Numbered from the stretch's first letter, positions 1 through 9,828 are shown. The stretch is 64,000 bases of DNA from Methylovirgula ligni (GCF_004135935.1 NZ_CP025086.1:1612001-1676000), one strand, 5' to 3'. Numbers and translations: made by a program. The notes: generated by a model not told the origin, from the sequence alone.

Positions 1-374
1 AGAGAGGTAGCGCCTGGCGGGACCAAAGCGATCGGCGCGGGATCGATTGCCACACCGGCCCAGCCGAGGCCGCGGTCGAGCAAAAGCTGCGTGAACAGTC
101 CGCCGAAGGAATGGCCGACGATGAGCGGCTTTTCCGGCAGGCTCGCGATGAAATTCTGATAATGATCGACGATCTCCTTGATGCTCAAGGCGCCCAGGCC
201 GGCCGGTGGATTGCGTCGCAATTCCTCGGGCGGCGCGCTGTCGATATAGGGCCACGCCGGCGCATGGGTCGTAAAGCCGGCGGCCTCGAAAGATCTGCGA
301 AAATTGTCCCATGACGCGGGAACCATCCAGGCGCCATGAATGAAGACGACGGTTTTGCTCGCGTTCTCGGCCAT
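1..374 (-). CDS. Alpha/beta hydrolase (3' end outside window)
   Basis: Reading the minus strand from the ATG at 374 gives an open frame that runs off the left edge, so only about the first 124 residues are visible. It starts MAENASKTVVFIHGAW, a typical first strand with HG oxyanion loop, and carries the nucleophile-elbow motif GHSFGG near residue 97. This places it in the alpha/beta hydrolase superfamily (esterase or lipase-like). The Asp and His of the triad would lie beyond the edge. A GGAAAGG stretch about eight bases upstream could serve as ribosome binding site. Substrate unknown. It is divergent from the aldo/keto reductase on its right. Confidence 0.85.
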   Translation of the reverse strand, partial: MAENASKTVVFIHGAWMVPASWDNFRRSFEAAGFTTHAPAWPYIDSAPPEELRRNPPAGLGALSIKEIVDHYQNFIASLPEKPLIVGHSFGGLFTQLLLDRGLGWAGVAIDPAPIALVPPGATS

Positions 375-571
375 TCCCCGGACCTTTCCGTTCGCAGCGC
401 CAAAGGCGCCGTCACATCACCGCAAAGAGAAGCTGCGCTTATGCCTTCGCGAAGGCAAGCCGTCCTGCGCCGCACCATCGCAGCGCCGTTTCTAAAGTTC
501 GCAGAATTCACTATGAAGACATTGCAAGCGCCGCGATAAGCAGGTGCGGCGATCGAAGACCGGGATTGTAA

Positions 572-1444
572 ATGTCGGCAACGCTGTCCGCCGCGAGAGC
601 GGGCCAATTCAAGGTCGGCGGCGATTTCACCATCAACCGCTTCGGCTTTGGCGCGATGCGGCTGACCGGCAAGAGCATCTGGGGCGATCCCCAAGACCTT
701 GCCGCGGCGCGGGCGACATTGGCCCGGCTGCCTGAGCTTGGCATCAATTTCATCGACACCGCCGATTCCTATGGCCCGTTTGTAAGCGAGGATCTGATCC
801 GTGAGGTGCTCCATCCTTACGACCACATCCTCGTTGCGACCAAGGGCGGGCTGACGCGGCCAGGGCCGGAGATCTGGCGTCCGCTCGGGCGGCCGGAATA
901 TCTGCGCCAATGCGTCATGATGAGCTTGCGGCGGCTGCGGCTCAATCGCATCGATCTGTGGCAATTGCACCGTATCGATCCGGCGGTGCCGCGCGACGAG
1001 CAATTCTCCGTCATCGCGGCGATGCGCAAAGAGGGGCTGATCCGCCATGTCGGCCTTTGCGACGTCGGCGTCGATGACATCGAAGCAGCGCGAAAATATT
1101 TTCCCGTCGCGACCGTGCAGAACCGGTTCAATCTCGTCAACCGCTCCAGCGAAGATGTGCTGACCTATTGCGAGCGGCACAGCATCGGCTTCATTCCCTG
1201 GGCGCCGCTGGCCGCGGGCGCGTTGGCGCATCCGGGTTCGGCGCTGCTGCAGACGGCAACAGAGCTGAAGGCGACGCCGAGTCAGGTGGCGCTCGCCTGG
1301 TTGCTCAAGCGCTCGAAGATCATGCTGCCGGTTGCCGGAACGGCCAATCCCGAACATCTTGTCGAGAACGTCGCCGCCGCTAATCTCGAATTGAGCGATG
1401 CGGCCTTCGCCGCGCTCGACATTCAGGGCCGCAACGCGCTCTGA
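572..1444 (+). CDS. Aldo/keto reductase
   Basis: A 290-residue NADPH-dependent oxidoreductase of the aldo/keto reductase (TIM-barrel) superfamily. The catalytic tetrad is complete: Asp62 in FIDTADSYG, Tyr67, Lys91 in VATKGG and His133 in WQLHRID. The C-terminal cofactor-binding segment ([13 protein letters not shown]) is present. It most resembles the short pyridoxine-dehydrogenase/YdbC-like branch of the family, but the substrate cannot be read from sequence. It stands alone between a divergent hydrolase and a co-directional Na/Pi cotransporter. Confidence 0.9.
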   Translation: MSATLSAARAGQFKVGGDFTINRFGFGAMRLTGKSIWGDPQDLAAARATLARLPELGINFIDTADSYGPFVSEDLIREVLHPYDHILVATKGGLTRPGPEIWRPLGRPEYLRQCVMMSLRRLRLNRIDLWQLHRIDPAVPRDEQFSVIAAMRKEGLIRHVGLCDVGVDDIEAARKYFPVATVQNRFNLVNRSSEDVLTYCERHSIGFIPWAPLAAGALAHPGSALLQTATELKATPSQVALAWLLKRSKIMLPVAGTANPEHLVENVAAANLELSDAAFAALDIQGRNAL

Positions 1445-1528
1445 ATCAAAACTTGATATCTGCGCGTTTTGCACCACTTTGAGCAAGCGCCGCGCAGTTT
1501 CGAATCGTGCGGTCGAAGAGGAACAAAG

Positions 1529-3208
1529 TTGGACGCGACGCTCTCTCTGCTCGATCTCGCCGGCGCCGTGGCGCTGCTGCTCTGGGCCATGCACATGATC
1601 CAGAGCGGGATTCAGCGCGCCTTCGGCGCCGATCTGCGGCGCGTGCTCGCGCACGCCTTCGGCAACCGCATCAAGGCTTTCGCCGCCGGCATCGGCGTCA
1701 CGGCGGTGTTGCAGAGCAGTACAGCGACGGGCCTCATGGTCGCGGGCTTCGCGGCCGCCGGACTTGTCGATCTCGTTCCGGCGCTCGCGGTGATGCTCGG
1801 GGCGAATGTCGGTACGACGCTCATTGTCCAGCTTCTCTCCTTCGATATCGCGCTTGCCGCGCCGGTCTTCCTCATCATCGGCGTGATGATGTTCCGCCGC
1901 AGCGGCGAGTCGCGCACCCGCGATATTGGCCGCGTGGCCATCGGCCTTGGCCTGCTGCTGATGGCGCTCAGCCAATTGGTGCAGATCATCACGCCTTACG
2001 AGGACGTGCCGAGCTTGCGCATGTTGCTTGGCGCGGTGGCGACCCAGCCGTTCGTTGCGCTGCTTCTCGGCGCGCTCGCGACCTGGGCGGCGCATTCGAG
2101 CGTCGCCATCGTCCTGATTGTCATGTCCTTCGTCGCCAATGGCGCCGTGTCGCTCGATACCGGCATCGCGCTCGTGCTCGGCGCCAATATCGGCTCGGCG
2201 ATCAATCCGCTTCTCGAAGCCCCGCGCGGCGTCGACCGCACCGGCGCGCAGGTCGCGCTCGGCAATCTGCTCAACCGGCTGATCGGCGCGGCGATCGCGC
2301 TGCCGTTGATCGAGCGGATCGGCCCGGCGCTGGTGCGGCTCGATCCGAGCCTCGCCCGCGACGTCGCCAATTTTCACATGTTCTTCAACGTCGTCATGGC
2401 GCTGGTCTTCCTGCCGTTGTTGCCGCTTTTCGCCAAAGCGCTGCGCCGGCTGCTGCCGCAACGCGTCGAAGCGCAGGATCCCTCGCGTCCGCTCTATCTC
2501 GACCCCGCCGCAGCCGAGGCGCCGGCGGTGGCGCTCGGCAATGCCACGCGCGAGGCGCTGCGCATGGTCGATGTGTTCGACGAGATGCTGCAGGGATTTG
2601 GCCGCGCGCTCGATGAGAAGACCGACAAGCAGCGGATCGTCGAAACGCGCCGCATCGACGATATCCTCGATCGCCTGAATACCGCGATCCGCTCCTATAT
2701 CGTCGGCCTCGATCCCGAGTCGCTGACCGAAGATGACGACAAGAGGGCCGCAGCCATCCTCGCCTTCACCAGCAATCTGGAGCAGGCGGGGGACACGATC
2801 GACCGCGGCGCACTGGCGACGCTGACGCGGCAGTTGAAACGCGGCCTCGTGCTCGCCGACGAGGGACGCGCCGACGCGCGTCTCATGCTGGAGCATCTTT
2901 CCGCCAATCTGCGCCTCGCCGCAACCGTCTTCATGACGCAGGATCTCCGCGCCGCGCGGGCGCTGGCGGACGAAAAAGCCTTCTTCCGGGAGATCGAGTC
3001 CAAGGCGACGGCGGCTTATTTTCGCCGTCTGCGCCAATCCCGGCCGGACGCGATCGAGGCGAACGCGCTGCATCTCGATCTGCTGCGGGCGCTCAAGGGG
3101 GTCAACGATTGCCTTGTGGCCGGCGCCGCTTACCCGGTTCTTGAGGAGCGCGGCGAGTTGCGTTCTTCGCGGCTGCGGTCGCAGCAGGACAGCGATCTCG
3201 ACTCGTAG
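1529..3208 (+). CDS. Na/Pi cotransporter with PhoU-like C-terminal domain
   Basis: Inner-membrane sodium-dependent phosphate cotransporter of the NptA/YjbB type. The N-terminal half carries two copies of the family repeat with QSSTATGLMVAGFAAAGLV (about residue 55) and AAHSSVAIVLIVMSFVANG (about residue 190), the Gln/Ser-Ser signature of SLC34-like carriers, plus GANVGTT and GANIGSA motifs. The C-terminal 200 residues form a PhoU-like helical domain. I chose the TTG at 1529 because GAAGAGGAAC lies six bases upstream; an in-frame start at 1469 would add 20 residues that do not look like a membrane-protein N-terminus. Confidence 0.85.
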   Translation: MDATLSLLDLAGAVALLLWAMHMIQSGIQRAFGADLRRVLAHAFGNRIKAFAAGIGVTAVLQSSTATGLMVAGFAAAGLVDLVPALAVMLGANVGTTLIVQLLSFDIALAAPVFLIIGVMMFRRSGESRTRDIGRVAIGLGLLLMALSQLVQIITPYEDVPSLRMLLGAVATQPFVALLLGALATWAAHSSVAIVLIVMSFVANGAVSLDTGIALVLGANIGSAINPLLEAPRGVDRTGAQVALGNLLNRLIGAAIALPLIERIGPALVRLDPSLARDVANFHMFFNVVMALVFLPLLPLFAKALRRLLPQRVEAQDPSRPLYLDPAAAEAPAVALGNATREALRMVDVFDEMLQGFGRALDEKTDKQRIVETRRIDDILDRLNTAIRSYIVGLDPESLTEDDDKRAAAILAFTSNLEQAGDTIDRGALATLTRQLKRGLVLADEGRADARLMLEHLSANLRLAATVFMTQDLRAARALADEKAFFREIESKATAAYFRRLRQSRPDAIEANALHLDLLRALKGVNDCLVAGAAYPVLEERGELRSSRLRSQQDSDLDS

Positions 3209-3209
3209 A

Positions 3210-6200
3210 TCAGCCGAGCTTGCGTGCGATGACGTCCATGCCGATGCGGATTTGCGGATTCACCTGATATTCGAGCGGCTGAAAGCCCTGCTCGCGCAGC
3301 AGCGCATGGAGCCGCGCGCGGCCGAACATATGATAGTGCGTGATCTCGCCCCAATGCGGATTGGCCTCCTGCGCGTGCAGCAGGTTGAACGCCATCGCGT
3401 CCATGTTCGCCAGGCCGAGCAGCAGCAATCCGTCCGGCTGCAACAGGCGGTGTGCGGCGGCAAGCGCGCGCACCGGATCGATCATGCGCGGCAATTGATC
3501 GTCGAGGCTGACGATGCCAAAGCGCCCTGGCGCGTCGAGGTCTTCGAGCGCGCCTTCATGCGCCTCAAGGCCGAGCTGGCGCAGTCCCGCGACATGGCCG
3601 GGGCGCGGATCGAGCCCGACGGCCTCGAAGCCCCATTCGGCGGCGGTGAAGAGCAGCGCCGCGTTACCGAAGCCAACATCGAGCCAGGCCGCATCGCAAT
3701 TCAACGGGCCGACATGCCGTGCGATCGCGGCGACGCGCGGCGCGGCGGCCTGGCGTCCGGCCTCCATCGCATGTCCGAGCGTCTCCCGTGCGAGTGGCGC
3801 GAAAATATCGGCACCTTCGAAATAGCCTTCGGTGAAGAAATGGTCGCAGTCCTCGCAGAGGTGCCAGCGCACGTCCGGCGCGAGCGTGCTGCGATAGGCC
3901 GGATCCTTGCTGCAATCGGCGGCGAGGAACGGCTTGTGGGCGCCGCTGCCGCAGAGCGGGCAGACCTCATAGGCGTGCCGCGCGATTTGCGGCGGCTCAG
4001 GCGCGATGACAGGTGAAGCTTGGCTAGCTGTCGATAGGGATGCCACCGCGAAAGGCTGCGGCGCTGCGCCATCGGCCCGGATTTCCCACATGCGGGTGTA
4101 GGCGGCTTCGAGATGGCGGGCATAGCGGCCGGTGTCGAAGGCCGGCGCGGTGCGCCGTGTCGCGAGAAGCCTTTGACGGATCGCCGCGAGCCGCTCGGGC
4201 GTGCGTGCGAGTGCGAGCGCCAGTGCCTCATAATCCGCGAGCGAATGTGTGACGAGTTCCGGCAGACCGACCGCCTGAAGCAGGCTCGCCGCCACCCGGC
4301 CGGCGAAGGCATCGCCCGCGAGCGTAATCACGGGCAGGCCGGCCCAGAGCGCGTCGCTCGTCGTCGTATGGGCGTTGTAGGGCAAAGTATCGAGGAAGAG
4401 ATCGGCCAGCCGCTGCCGGGCGAGATGGTCCACCGCCATCATATGCGGCGCGAAGACGAGACGGCCGGGATCGATGCCGCGCGCCTCGGCCTCGCGCCGC
4501 AGATTGTCCTTCACGCGCGCGTTGGAGTCGTAAAGCCAGAGTACGCTGCCCGGTACAGCCGCGAGCAGCCGCATCCAGACGTCGAAGAATTTCGGCGTCA
4601 GCTTGTAGCTGTTGTTGAAGCAGCAGAAGACGAAGCCCGTCCCCGGCAAGCCGCATTCGGCCCGCGTCGGCGTGCGTTCGGCGATGCGGCGGCGGTCGTC
4701 GTTGGGCTGATAGCAGTCCGGCAATTGGACGATTTTCTCGGCGTAGAAAGGCTGCTGATCCATCGGCAAAGTGACCGGATCGGCGATCACATAGTCGATG
4801 AAATCGGCGCCCATCGTGCCTGGGTAGCCGACGAAATTCACCTGGATCGGCGCTGGGCGAAAGGCTGTGATCTCGCTGCGCGCGAACATCGTATAGCCCT
4901 TGAGATCGACGAGAATATCGATCTTGTCGTCAAAGATAAGTTGCGCCGCTTCGCGGTCGCCGACGCCGTTGAGATCGACGAAGCGGTCGAAGGCATTGCC
5001 AAGCCTCTGGCGCAACTCGCTGCGGTCGTCCGCACCATAGGAATAGGCGATGACCTCGAAGCGCGAATGATCGTGCGCCTCGAACAGTCCCGCCATGAGC
5101 ACCGCAGTCGCGTGACGAAAGAAATCCGCCGAGAGATAGCCGATGCGCAATTTCCGGCCGCGCTCGGTCGGCTGATGCGTGAAACAGGGCCTGGCGTGCA
5201 GGGCCCCGGCCCAGCGCCGCGCTGCTTCGAGTTGCAGGGCGTGGCCCGACTCCATGCTGAGCAGGCTGAAGGGAGGAATAGTACCGTCATGGTCGGCTAT
5301 TGCGGCCAAAGCCGCCTTTTCCTCCGCCTCGATATCCGCCCAGTCGCAGATCGCGCGGCGCAGATGCAGCATTTGCATGCGCACGCCGACAAGGTCCGGG
5401 TTGAGCGCGATCGCCTGGCGGTAGGCGCGCAGCGCGTCGTCGAGGCGGCGCTGTGTCTCATAGGCCGCGCCGAGATTGCAATGCGCCTCGGCCATGCCCG
5501 GCTTGAGCGCCAGCGCGTTTTCGTAGGCGGCGATGGCGCCCGGCACATCGCCGCGGTGCTGCAGGATGTTGCCAAGATTGCAATAGGCTTCCGCATAGTC
5601 CGGCCGCAGGGCGATGGCCCGGCGAAAAGCCTCGCCCGCTTCGTCGAGCCGCAGAAGCCCGCGCAAAATATTGCCCATCGCGAAATAGGGTTCCGCCGCG
5701 TCGGCGCGTCGTGCGGCGATCGCGCGGCAGATGTTCAGGGCCTCTTCCGGACGGCCGAGCCGGCGCAGAATTTCGGCGGCGTTGGTATGGGCCTCGATGA
5801 AGAAGGGGTCGATCCGGCAAGCCTCGAGATAGGCCATCGCGGCGGCTTCGAGTTCGCCGATGTCTTCGAGGATGTTGCCGAGATTGCCCTGCGCCGGGGC
5901 AAAGCCGGGATCGAGGCGCACGGCGCGCAGAGCGGTTTCCCGCGCCGCCTCGAGCTGGCGCGTTTCGCGCAGAACCGCGGCGAGATTGGCATAGGCGCGC
6001 GCATAATCGGGCTTAAGGCCGATGGCCTTGCCGATATATTCCGCGGCTTGCGCGTGACGCCCGGTCATATGTTCGACAAGGCCGAGATTGTGCCAGGCGA
6101 CCTCGTGATCGGGATTTTGATCGAGAACTTGCAGATAGAGTTGGCGTGCGAGGCCGTATTGCTTGCCGCCGTGGAATTCGAGCGCGCTTTGCAGCAATTC

Positions 6201-6239
6201 GGCCGCGGACGGTTGCGCGGCGGCTTCGGACGGGTGCAT
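3210..6239 (-). CDS. TPR / SPINDLY-type O-GlcNAc transferase fused to a zinc-ribbon methyltransferase
   Basis: A 1009-residue three-part protein. Residues 15-285 are about eight tetratricopeptide repeats. Residues 350-720 form a GT41 (O-GlcNAc transferase, SPINDLY branch) catalytic region, with LRIGYLSADFFRH, VNFVGYPGTMG and DTLPYNAHTTTSDALWAGLP, the usual UDP-sugar site segments. After a Pro/Ala-rich linker, residues 755-1009 hold a zinc-ribbon-like quartet (Cys760, Cys763, Cys795, Cys798) and a class I SAM-dependent methyltransferase fold with motif I LDVGFGNA at 853-860. Bacterial GT41 proteins often modify proteins or surface structures; the added methyltransferase suggests glycosylation and methylation of the same target, which is inference. 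Its stop lies immediately beside the stop of the convergent Na/Pi cotransporter. Confidence 0.9.
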   Translation of the reverse strand: MHPSEAAAQPSAAELLQSALEFHGGKQYGLARQLYLQVLDQNPDHEVAWHNLGLVEHMTGRHAQAAEYIGKAIGLKPDYARAYANLAAVLRETRQLEAARETALRAVRLDPGFAPAQGNLGNILEDIGELEAAAMAYLEACRIDPFFIEAHTNAAEILRRLGRPEEALNICRAIAARRADAAEPYFAMGNILRGLLRLDEAGEAFRRAIALRPDYAEAYCNLGNILQHRGDVPGAIAAYENALALKPGMAEAHCNLGAAYETQRRLDDALRAYRQAIALNPDLVGVRMQMLHLRRAICDWADIEAEEKAALAAIADHDGTIPPFSLLSMESGHALQLEAARRWAGALHARPCFTHQPTERGRKLRIGYLSADFFRHATAVLMAGLFEAHDHSRFEVIAYSYGADDRSELRQRLGNAFDRFVDLNGVGDREAAQLIFDDKIDILVDLKGYTMFARSEITAFRPAPIQVNFVGYPGTMGADFIDYVIADPVTLPMDQQPFYAEKIVQLPDCYQPNDDRRRIAERTPTRAECGLPGTGFVFCCFNNSYKLTPKFFDVWMRLLAAVPGSVLWLYDSNARVKDNLRREAEARGIDPGRLVFAPHMMAVDHLARQRLADLFLDTLPYNAHTTTSDALWAGLPVITLAGDAFAGRVAASLLQAVGLPELVTHSLADYEALALALARTPERLAAIRQRLLATRRTAPAFDTGRYARHLEAAYTRMWEIRADGAAPQPFAVASLSTASQASPVIAPEPPQIARHAYEVCPLCGSGAHKPFLAADCSKDPAYRSTLAPDVRWHLCEDCDHFFTEGYFEGADIFAPLARETLGHAMEAGRQAAAPRVAAIARHVGPLNCDAAWLDVGFGNAALLFTAAEWGFEAVGLDPRPGHVAGLRQLGLEAHEGALEDLDAPGRFGIVSLDDQLPRMIDPVRALAAAHRLLQPDGLLLLGLANMDAMAFNLLHAQEANPHWGEITHYHMFGRARLHALLREQGFQPLEYQVNPQIRIGMDVIARKLG

Positions 6240-6343
6240 CGGCGGGCCTTAAAGCGCCCGCGACGCCGGGCGCAATTCCAGAGCGTGGCGTCCGCTCATT
6301 ACACCGACGGGCTTGCGCGAGGCTGCCGGGCGAACCGCAGAGG

Positions 6344-6562
6344 TCAGGCGATGATGTCGGGAGTCAGCACATCCTCGATGCGGTCGATCTTGTCGCGCAG
6401 GATCAGCTTGCGCTTCTTCAGCCGCTGGATTTGCAACTGGTCGGCGGCGGAAATCTCGATCAGCGCCGTGATCGCCGCATCGAGGTCGCGGTGTTCCTGG
6501 CGCAGACGTTCGAGTTCCGCGTGCAGGGCCGCGCGCTCCTCGTCGCTGGATTTGTCCGCCAT
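6344..6562 (-). CDS. DUF465 (YdcH-family) small coiled-coil protein
   Basis: A 72-residue, highly charged helical protein with the DUF465 pattern: an HAELERLRQEHRDLDAAI helix and the family core RLKKRKLILRDKIDRIE. Such proteins are short antiparallel coiled coils that are common in alphaproteobacteria; their role is unknown. A second member is encoded at 16968-17147. It sits between the glycosyltransferase fusion and an L,D-transpeptidase, all on the minus strand. Confidence 0.85.
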   Translation of the reverse strand: MADKSSDEERAALHAELERLRQEHRDLDAAITALIEISAADQLQIQRLKKRKLILRDKIDRIEDVLTPDIIA

Positions 6563-6677
6563 CTGCTGCCCACCCGAAACATTGCGACCGGCAGAGCGGG
6601 TGCCCTGCCGATCGCCACGGGATAATGCATTTTCGGGTCCGCCTGCAAATCCTCAGAAGGTCGAGGCGGGGACCGCG

Positions 6678-7286
6678 TCAGATGACGTTGACCTGGGTGC
6701 CGACCTTGACCCGGGTGTAGAGGTCTTCGACGTCGACATTCAGCATCCGGATGCAGCCGGAGGAAACCGCCTGGCCGATGGTATCGGGTTCGTTGGTCCC
6801 GTGAATGCGGAAGCCGGTGTCGCCCTGCCCATTGAAGAGATACAGCGCGCGGGCGCCGAGCGGGTTGCCGATACCGCCCGCCATATAATGCGGCAGGTCG
6901 GGCCGGCGCTTCAGCATCACCTCGGGCGGCGTCCAATCCGGCCATTCGGCGCGCCGGGCGATATGGACATGGCCGCTCCAGCTAAAACCCTCGCGGCCGA
7001 CGCCGACGCCATAGCGCAGAGCCTTGCCGTCGCCGAGCGAGAGATAAAGATACTTCGTCTTGCTATCGACGGTGACCACGCCCTTGGGCGCGCCGGTCGG
7101 GTCATCGACCAGCGTCCGCGTCGGCTGCACGGCGATCGCGACGTTGCCGGCATTGGCCGCGGGGGCTTGCGTCGCCTGCGGGCCGGAAAAGAGATTGAAC
7201 GGAAAAGGCAGATCCTGAGCAAAAGCGCCGGTGGCGCCGAACGATAAAATCAATGCAGAAACTGCAACAGTGCGAAGTGTCAGCAT
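6678..7286 (-). CDS. L,D-transpeptidase (YkuD family)
   Basis: A 202-residue exported enzyme that would form 3-3 cross-links in peptidoglycan or attach proteins to it. The first 23 residues are a signal peptide ending AFA-QD. The YkuD domain fills residues 60-202 and contains the catalytic block with His (FRIHGTNEPDT) and nucleophile Cys (SSGCIRM). The protein is essentially signal peptide plus domain. It is a close paralogue of the enzyme at 15888-16643, with an almost identical core but without that protein's long Pro/Tyr/Gly linker. Confidence 0.93.
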   Translation of the reverse strand: MLTLRTVAVSALILSFGATGAFAQDLPFPFNLFSGPQATQAPAANAGNVAIAVQPTRTLVDDPTGAPKGVVTVDSKTKYLYLSLGDGKALRYGVGVGREGFSWSGHVHIARRAEWPDWTPPEVMLKRRPDLPHYMAGGIGNPLGARALYLFNGQGDTGFRIHGTNEPDTIGQAVSSGCIRMLNVDVEDLYTRVKVGTQVNVI

Positions 7287-7376
7287 GACACATCCCCCAC
7301 GAAGAAAAGCCGCGCAGTGATGAAGCCACAGGTCGGTTTCAGCGGATGTGCGATTTGTTCCGTTGTGAACGTCTGT

Positions 7377-8672
7377 TCATCGGACGGTGCTGGTCGGCGA
7401 GGCGGCGGGGTTCTTGGCAGGCGAAGCCGGCGGCGGGGCTTCGGCCGGCGCCGTCAGCGTCGGGAGCGGGGCCGGCTTCGGCGGCGGCTCTGCCGCCGCA
7501 AGCTCATGGCGCGGCCAGTCGAAATCGTCGGCGCGGCCGGCCTGCAGCAGCGGATGCCGGGTATCGACGAAGGTCTGCTCGACGAGGCTTGCCGTATTGG
7601 CCCCGCCGCTGGCGGGGGTCAGCGTCGCAAGCTGCCCGCCGGCGGCCATAACCGGCCCGGTCAGGGGAAGCACCGGGCCGATCGCCGGCTTGATCGGGGG
7701 GACCGCCGCATTTGCCGCGGGCAAATTGGTGCCGGACGGCGCCGTCGTCTCGATTTTTGCGAGCGCGGCGTCGTCCTGCGGCGCCTCGCCTTGCAGAATT
7801 TGACGGATCTGCGGGGCGACGAAGCTCGCGAGCTTGAGTGCGCCCGCCTTGGTGAAATGGACGCCGTCGAGCGCGCGCAGCCGCACGACCTGGCCATCGA
7901 CATCCGGCCCGTAGGGGCTGAACTGGCCGCCGTCATCGACGAAGTCATCCCAGATGTCGACGTAGGTCGCGCCGTCCTGGCTCGCATATTGGCGATACAT
8001 ATCGTTGAGCGCGGTCATGGCTTTCGAATAGCGGTCGCTTTTCATGATCGGCAGGCCGACCCAGATGAGCGGAATTTTCGCATCGTGAAAGGCTTTGGCG
8101 ACGGCCTCGATCCGCGCGGCATAGATTTGGTCGTACTGCTCCGAATCGGGGTCGTAGCTGCCGGTGGAATCGTGCAAGGTCTGATGGTCGTTGCTGCCGA
8201 TCATGATGACGGCGACATTGATTTTCTGGCTGCCGGTCGCGAGATCATGCGCGGTTTTCGGCCAATCGTAATAATCGTCGCGGACGAGGCCGGAATCTTC
8301 CTTCGCCTCGTGCAGAACCTCGACTTCGGGCCGGTCGCTGAGCGAGGTCGTCAGCGCCTGGCCGAGCAACTCGCCGAGCGAGTCGCCGAGGACCGCGACA
8401 AAGAAGCTCGGCGGCACAGCGGGGGCTTTCTGCACCTTGGCCACCGGATGCGGATGGTAGGTGTAATGCGGATGCGGGCGCTGCGGCCGGTATTCGTCAT
8501 AATTGCGCTGCGGCCGGAACACTTGCTGGAACCAGCCGAAGGGGTTGAAATTCTGCGCGCGCGCGGCGGGCATGTCGAACGCGCCGAGACAAAGGCCGAG
8601 CGCCGCCAGCCCCAGCACGGAGGGCCGGATTCGGTCCCAAAGTCTGCGCCCGCGCGTCAATCGAAAGGCCAT
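7377..8672 (-). CDS. Exported SGNH/GDSL hydrolase (DUF459)
   Basis: A 431-residue protein with an N-terminal hydrophobic signal or anchor (about residues 15-38). A central SGNH-hydrolase domain has block I VAVLGDSLGE, an IGSNDHQ block that supplies the oxyanion Asn, and a late DGVHFTKAGA Asp-x-x-His block. This matches the DUF459 family of periplasmic SGNH hydrolases. The last 110 residues are Pro/Ala-rich and probably unstructured. Members are presumed esterases or O-acyl transferases acting on envelope polysaccharide; the substrate here is unknown. It lies upstream of an L,D-transpeptidase on the same strand, consistent with a cell-envelope role. Confidence 0.87.
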   Translation of the reverse strand: MAFRLTRGRRLWDRIRPSVLGLAALGLCLGAFDMPAARAQNFNPFGWFQQVFRPQRNYDEYRPQRPHPHYTYHPHPVAKVQKAPAVPPSFFVAVLGDSLGELLGQALTTSLSDRPEVEVLHEAKEDSGLVRDDYYDWPKTAHDLATGSQKINVAVIMIGSNDHQTLHDSTGSYDPDSEQYDQIYAARIEAVAKAFHDAKIPLIWVGLPIMKSDRYSKAMTALNDMYRQYASQDGATYVDIWDDFVDDGGQFSPYGPDVDGQVVRLRALDGVHFTKAGALKLASFVAPQIRQILQGEAPQDDAALAKIETTAPSGTNLPAANAAVPPIKPAIGPVLPLTGPVMAAGGQLATLTPASGGANTASLVEQTFVDTRHPLLQAGRADDFDWPRHELAAAEPPPKPAPLPTLTAPAEAPPPASPAKNPAASPTSTVR

Positions 8673-8749
8673 CGCTTCGCCTTAACTCCTATCGGCTCGA
8701 AAGCATGCCCCCATCGGAAAAGCCGTGCAACTTTTCCGGCGCTTACTCT

Positions 8750-9805
8750 CTAGGCCACGGTCAGGCCGGAAACGCTGGCAAGCAGGAGCAGGCAGCCGAA
8801 GACGAGCACGCCAAGCGCCGCACCGACCTCGATCAGCCGCCCGATGATTTCCGCGCGGGGCGAACCGCTGCCCGAGAAGCGCACCGCCAGTTTCTTGGCA
8901 TAGACGGCCATTGTCGCCAGCGCGCCGGTCGTGATCGCGGTGCCGAGCGACATGGCGAAGACGGAAAAGATTCCGGCGCCGAAAATATCCTGTGCCGACG
9001 CGAAGACCAGAATCAGAATCGCCCCGGAGCAGGGGCGCGCGCCGGCGGTCGCGACGGTGACGGCGGCCGATTTCCACGAAAAGCCTGCGCCGAGCTGGCG
9101 CGGGTCCGGCGCATGGAAATGGCCGCAATCGGGCCCATGCACATGGCCGTTTCCGTCGTCGGCGAGAAAATTGCCGTTGCCGCCGGTTTGCGCATAAGCG
9201 AGCTTCGGCGATGCGCCGGCGAAGACCGGCAAAGCCCGCGCGGCCGTGGCCTGGCGGATGCTCGCCGCCAGCGCCGTTGTCTTGTTGATGAGCAGGACAA
9301 TGCCGAGCAGGATGATGCCGGCATAGGCGGCATATTCGAGCCAGCGCGCTGCCGCGTTCATCCGCTGCGCCGTCGCGTTGAAGATCAGCACCGCGCTGCC
9401 GACGAGCGCGATCGCAACGATCCCCTGCAGGACAGCCGCGAGGAAGGAGATGATCAGGCCGCGTTTGAGCGCGCTCTCGTTGGAGATCATGTAGGAGGTC
9501 ACGACCGCCTTGCCGTGGCCGGGACCGGCGGCGTGGAAGACGCCGTAGAGAAAGCTCAATCCGGCGAGAGCGAGAAACCCGTAGTCGCTCTGCTTCACGG
9601 CGCGCATGGCGCCGACGAGCGCGAGCGAAAATCGGCTCTCCTGTTCGATGATCCAGGCGGTAACGCCGGACGCGTTGCCGACCGCGCCTTCGTCGGCGCC
9701 GACGGCAAAGGGATGATGAAAGCCTTGCGCCGCGGCCGCTAATGTTCCGGCGAGAAGCATGAGGGCGGCAAGCGTGATGATGTCGAGCTTTTGGTTTGGG
9801 CGCAT
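8750..9805 (-). CDS. NicO/RcnA-family nickel/cobalt-type membrane transporter
   Basis: Inner-membrane protein with six or seven predicted membrane segments. It carries the family signature FHAAGPGHGKAVV and a second motif ATAGARPCSGAILIL; between them is a His-rich cytoplasmic loop (GHVHGPDCGHFH) typical of metal handling. These features fit the NicO/RcnA superfamily of Ni/Co (sometimes Zn) transporters. I preferred the ATG at 9805 because AAAGGA precedes it; an ATG at 9823 would add six residues. The gene directly follows the DUF1007 gene, a pairing found widely in proteobacteria, so the two probably form one metal-transport unit. The metal and direction cannot be read from sequence. Confidence 0.88.
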   Translation of the reverse strand: MRPNQKLDIITLAALMLLAGTLAAAAQGFHHPFAVGADEGAVGNASGVTAWIIEQESRFSLALVGAMRAVKQSDYGFLALAGLSFLYGVFHAAGPGHGKAVVTSYMISNESALKRGLIISFLAAVLQGIVAIALVGSAVLIFNATAQRMNAAARWLEYAAYAGIILLGIVLLINKTTALAASIRQATAARALPVFAGASPKLAYAQTGGNGNFLADDGNGHVHGPDCGHFHAPDPRQLGAGFSWKSAAVTVATAGARPCSGAILILVFASAQDIFGAGIFSVFAMSLGTAITTGALATMAVYAKKLAVRFSGSGSPRAEIIGRLIEVGAALGVLVFGCLLLLASVSGLTVA

Positions 9806-9828
9806 CGCGGTCCTTTTGCGCATCTGTT

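Noticed and set aside
185-3073. A 962-codon minus-strand open frame antisense to the aldo/keto reductase and cotransporter
   Set aside because: Its product is a monotonous Arg/Ala/Gln/Glu/His mix without domains, typical of the antisense of GC-rich genes; the plus-strand genes are clear.
4113-7247. A 1044-codon plus-strand open frame opposite the TPR/SPINDLY gene
   Set aside because: Antisense shadow of the repeats on the minus strand; no recognisable motif and it crosses several real genes.
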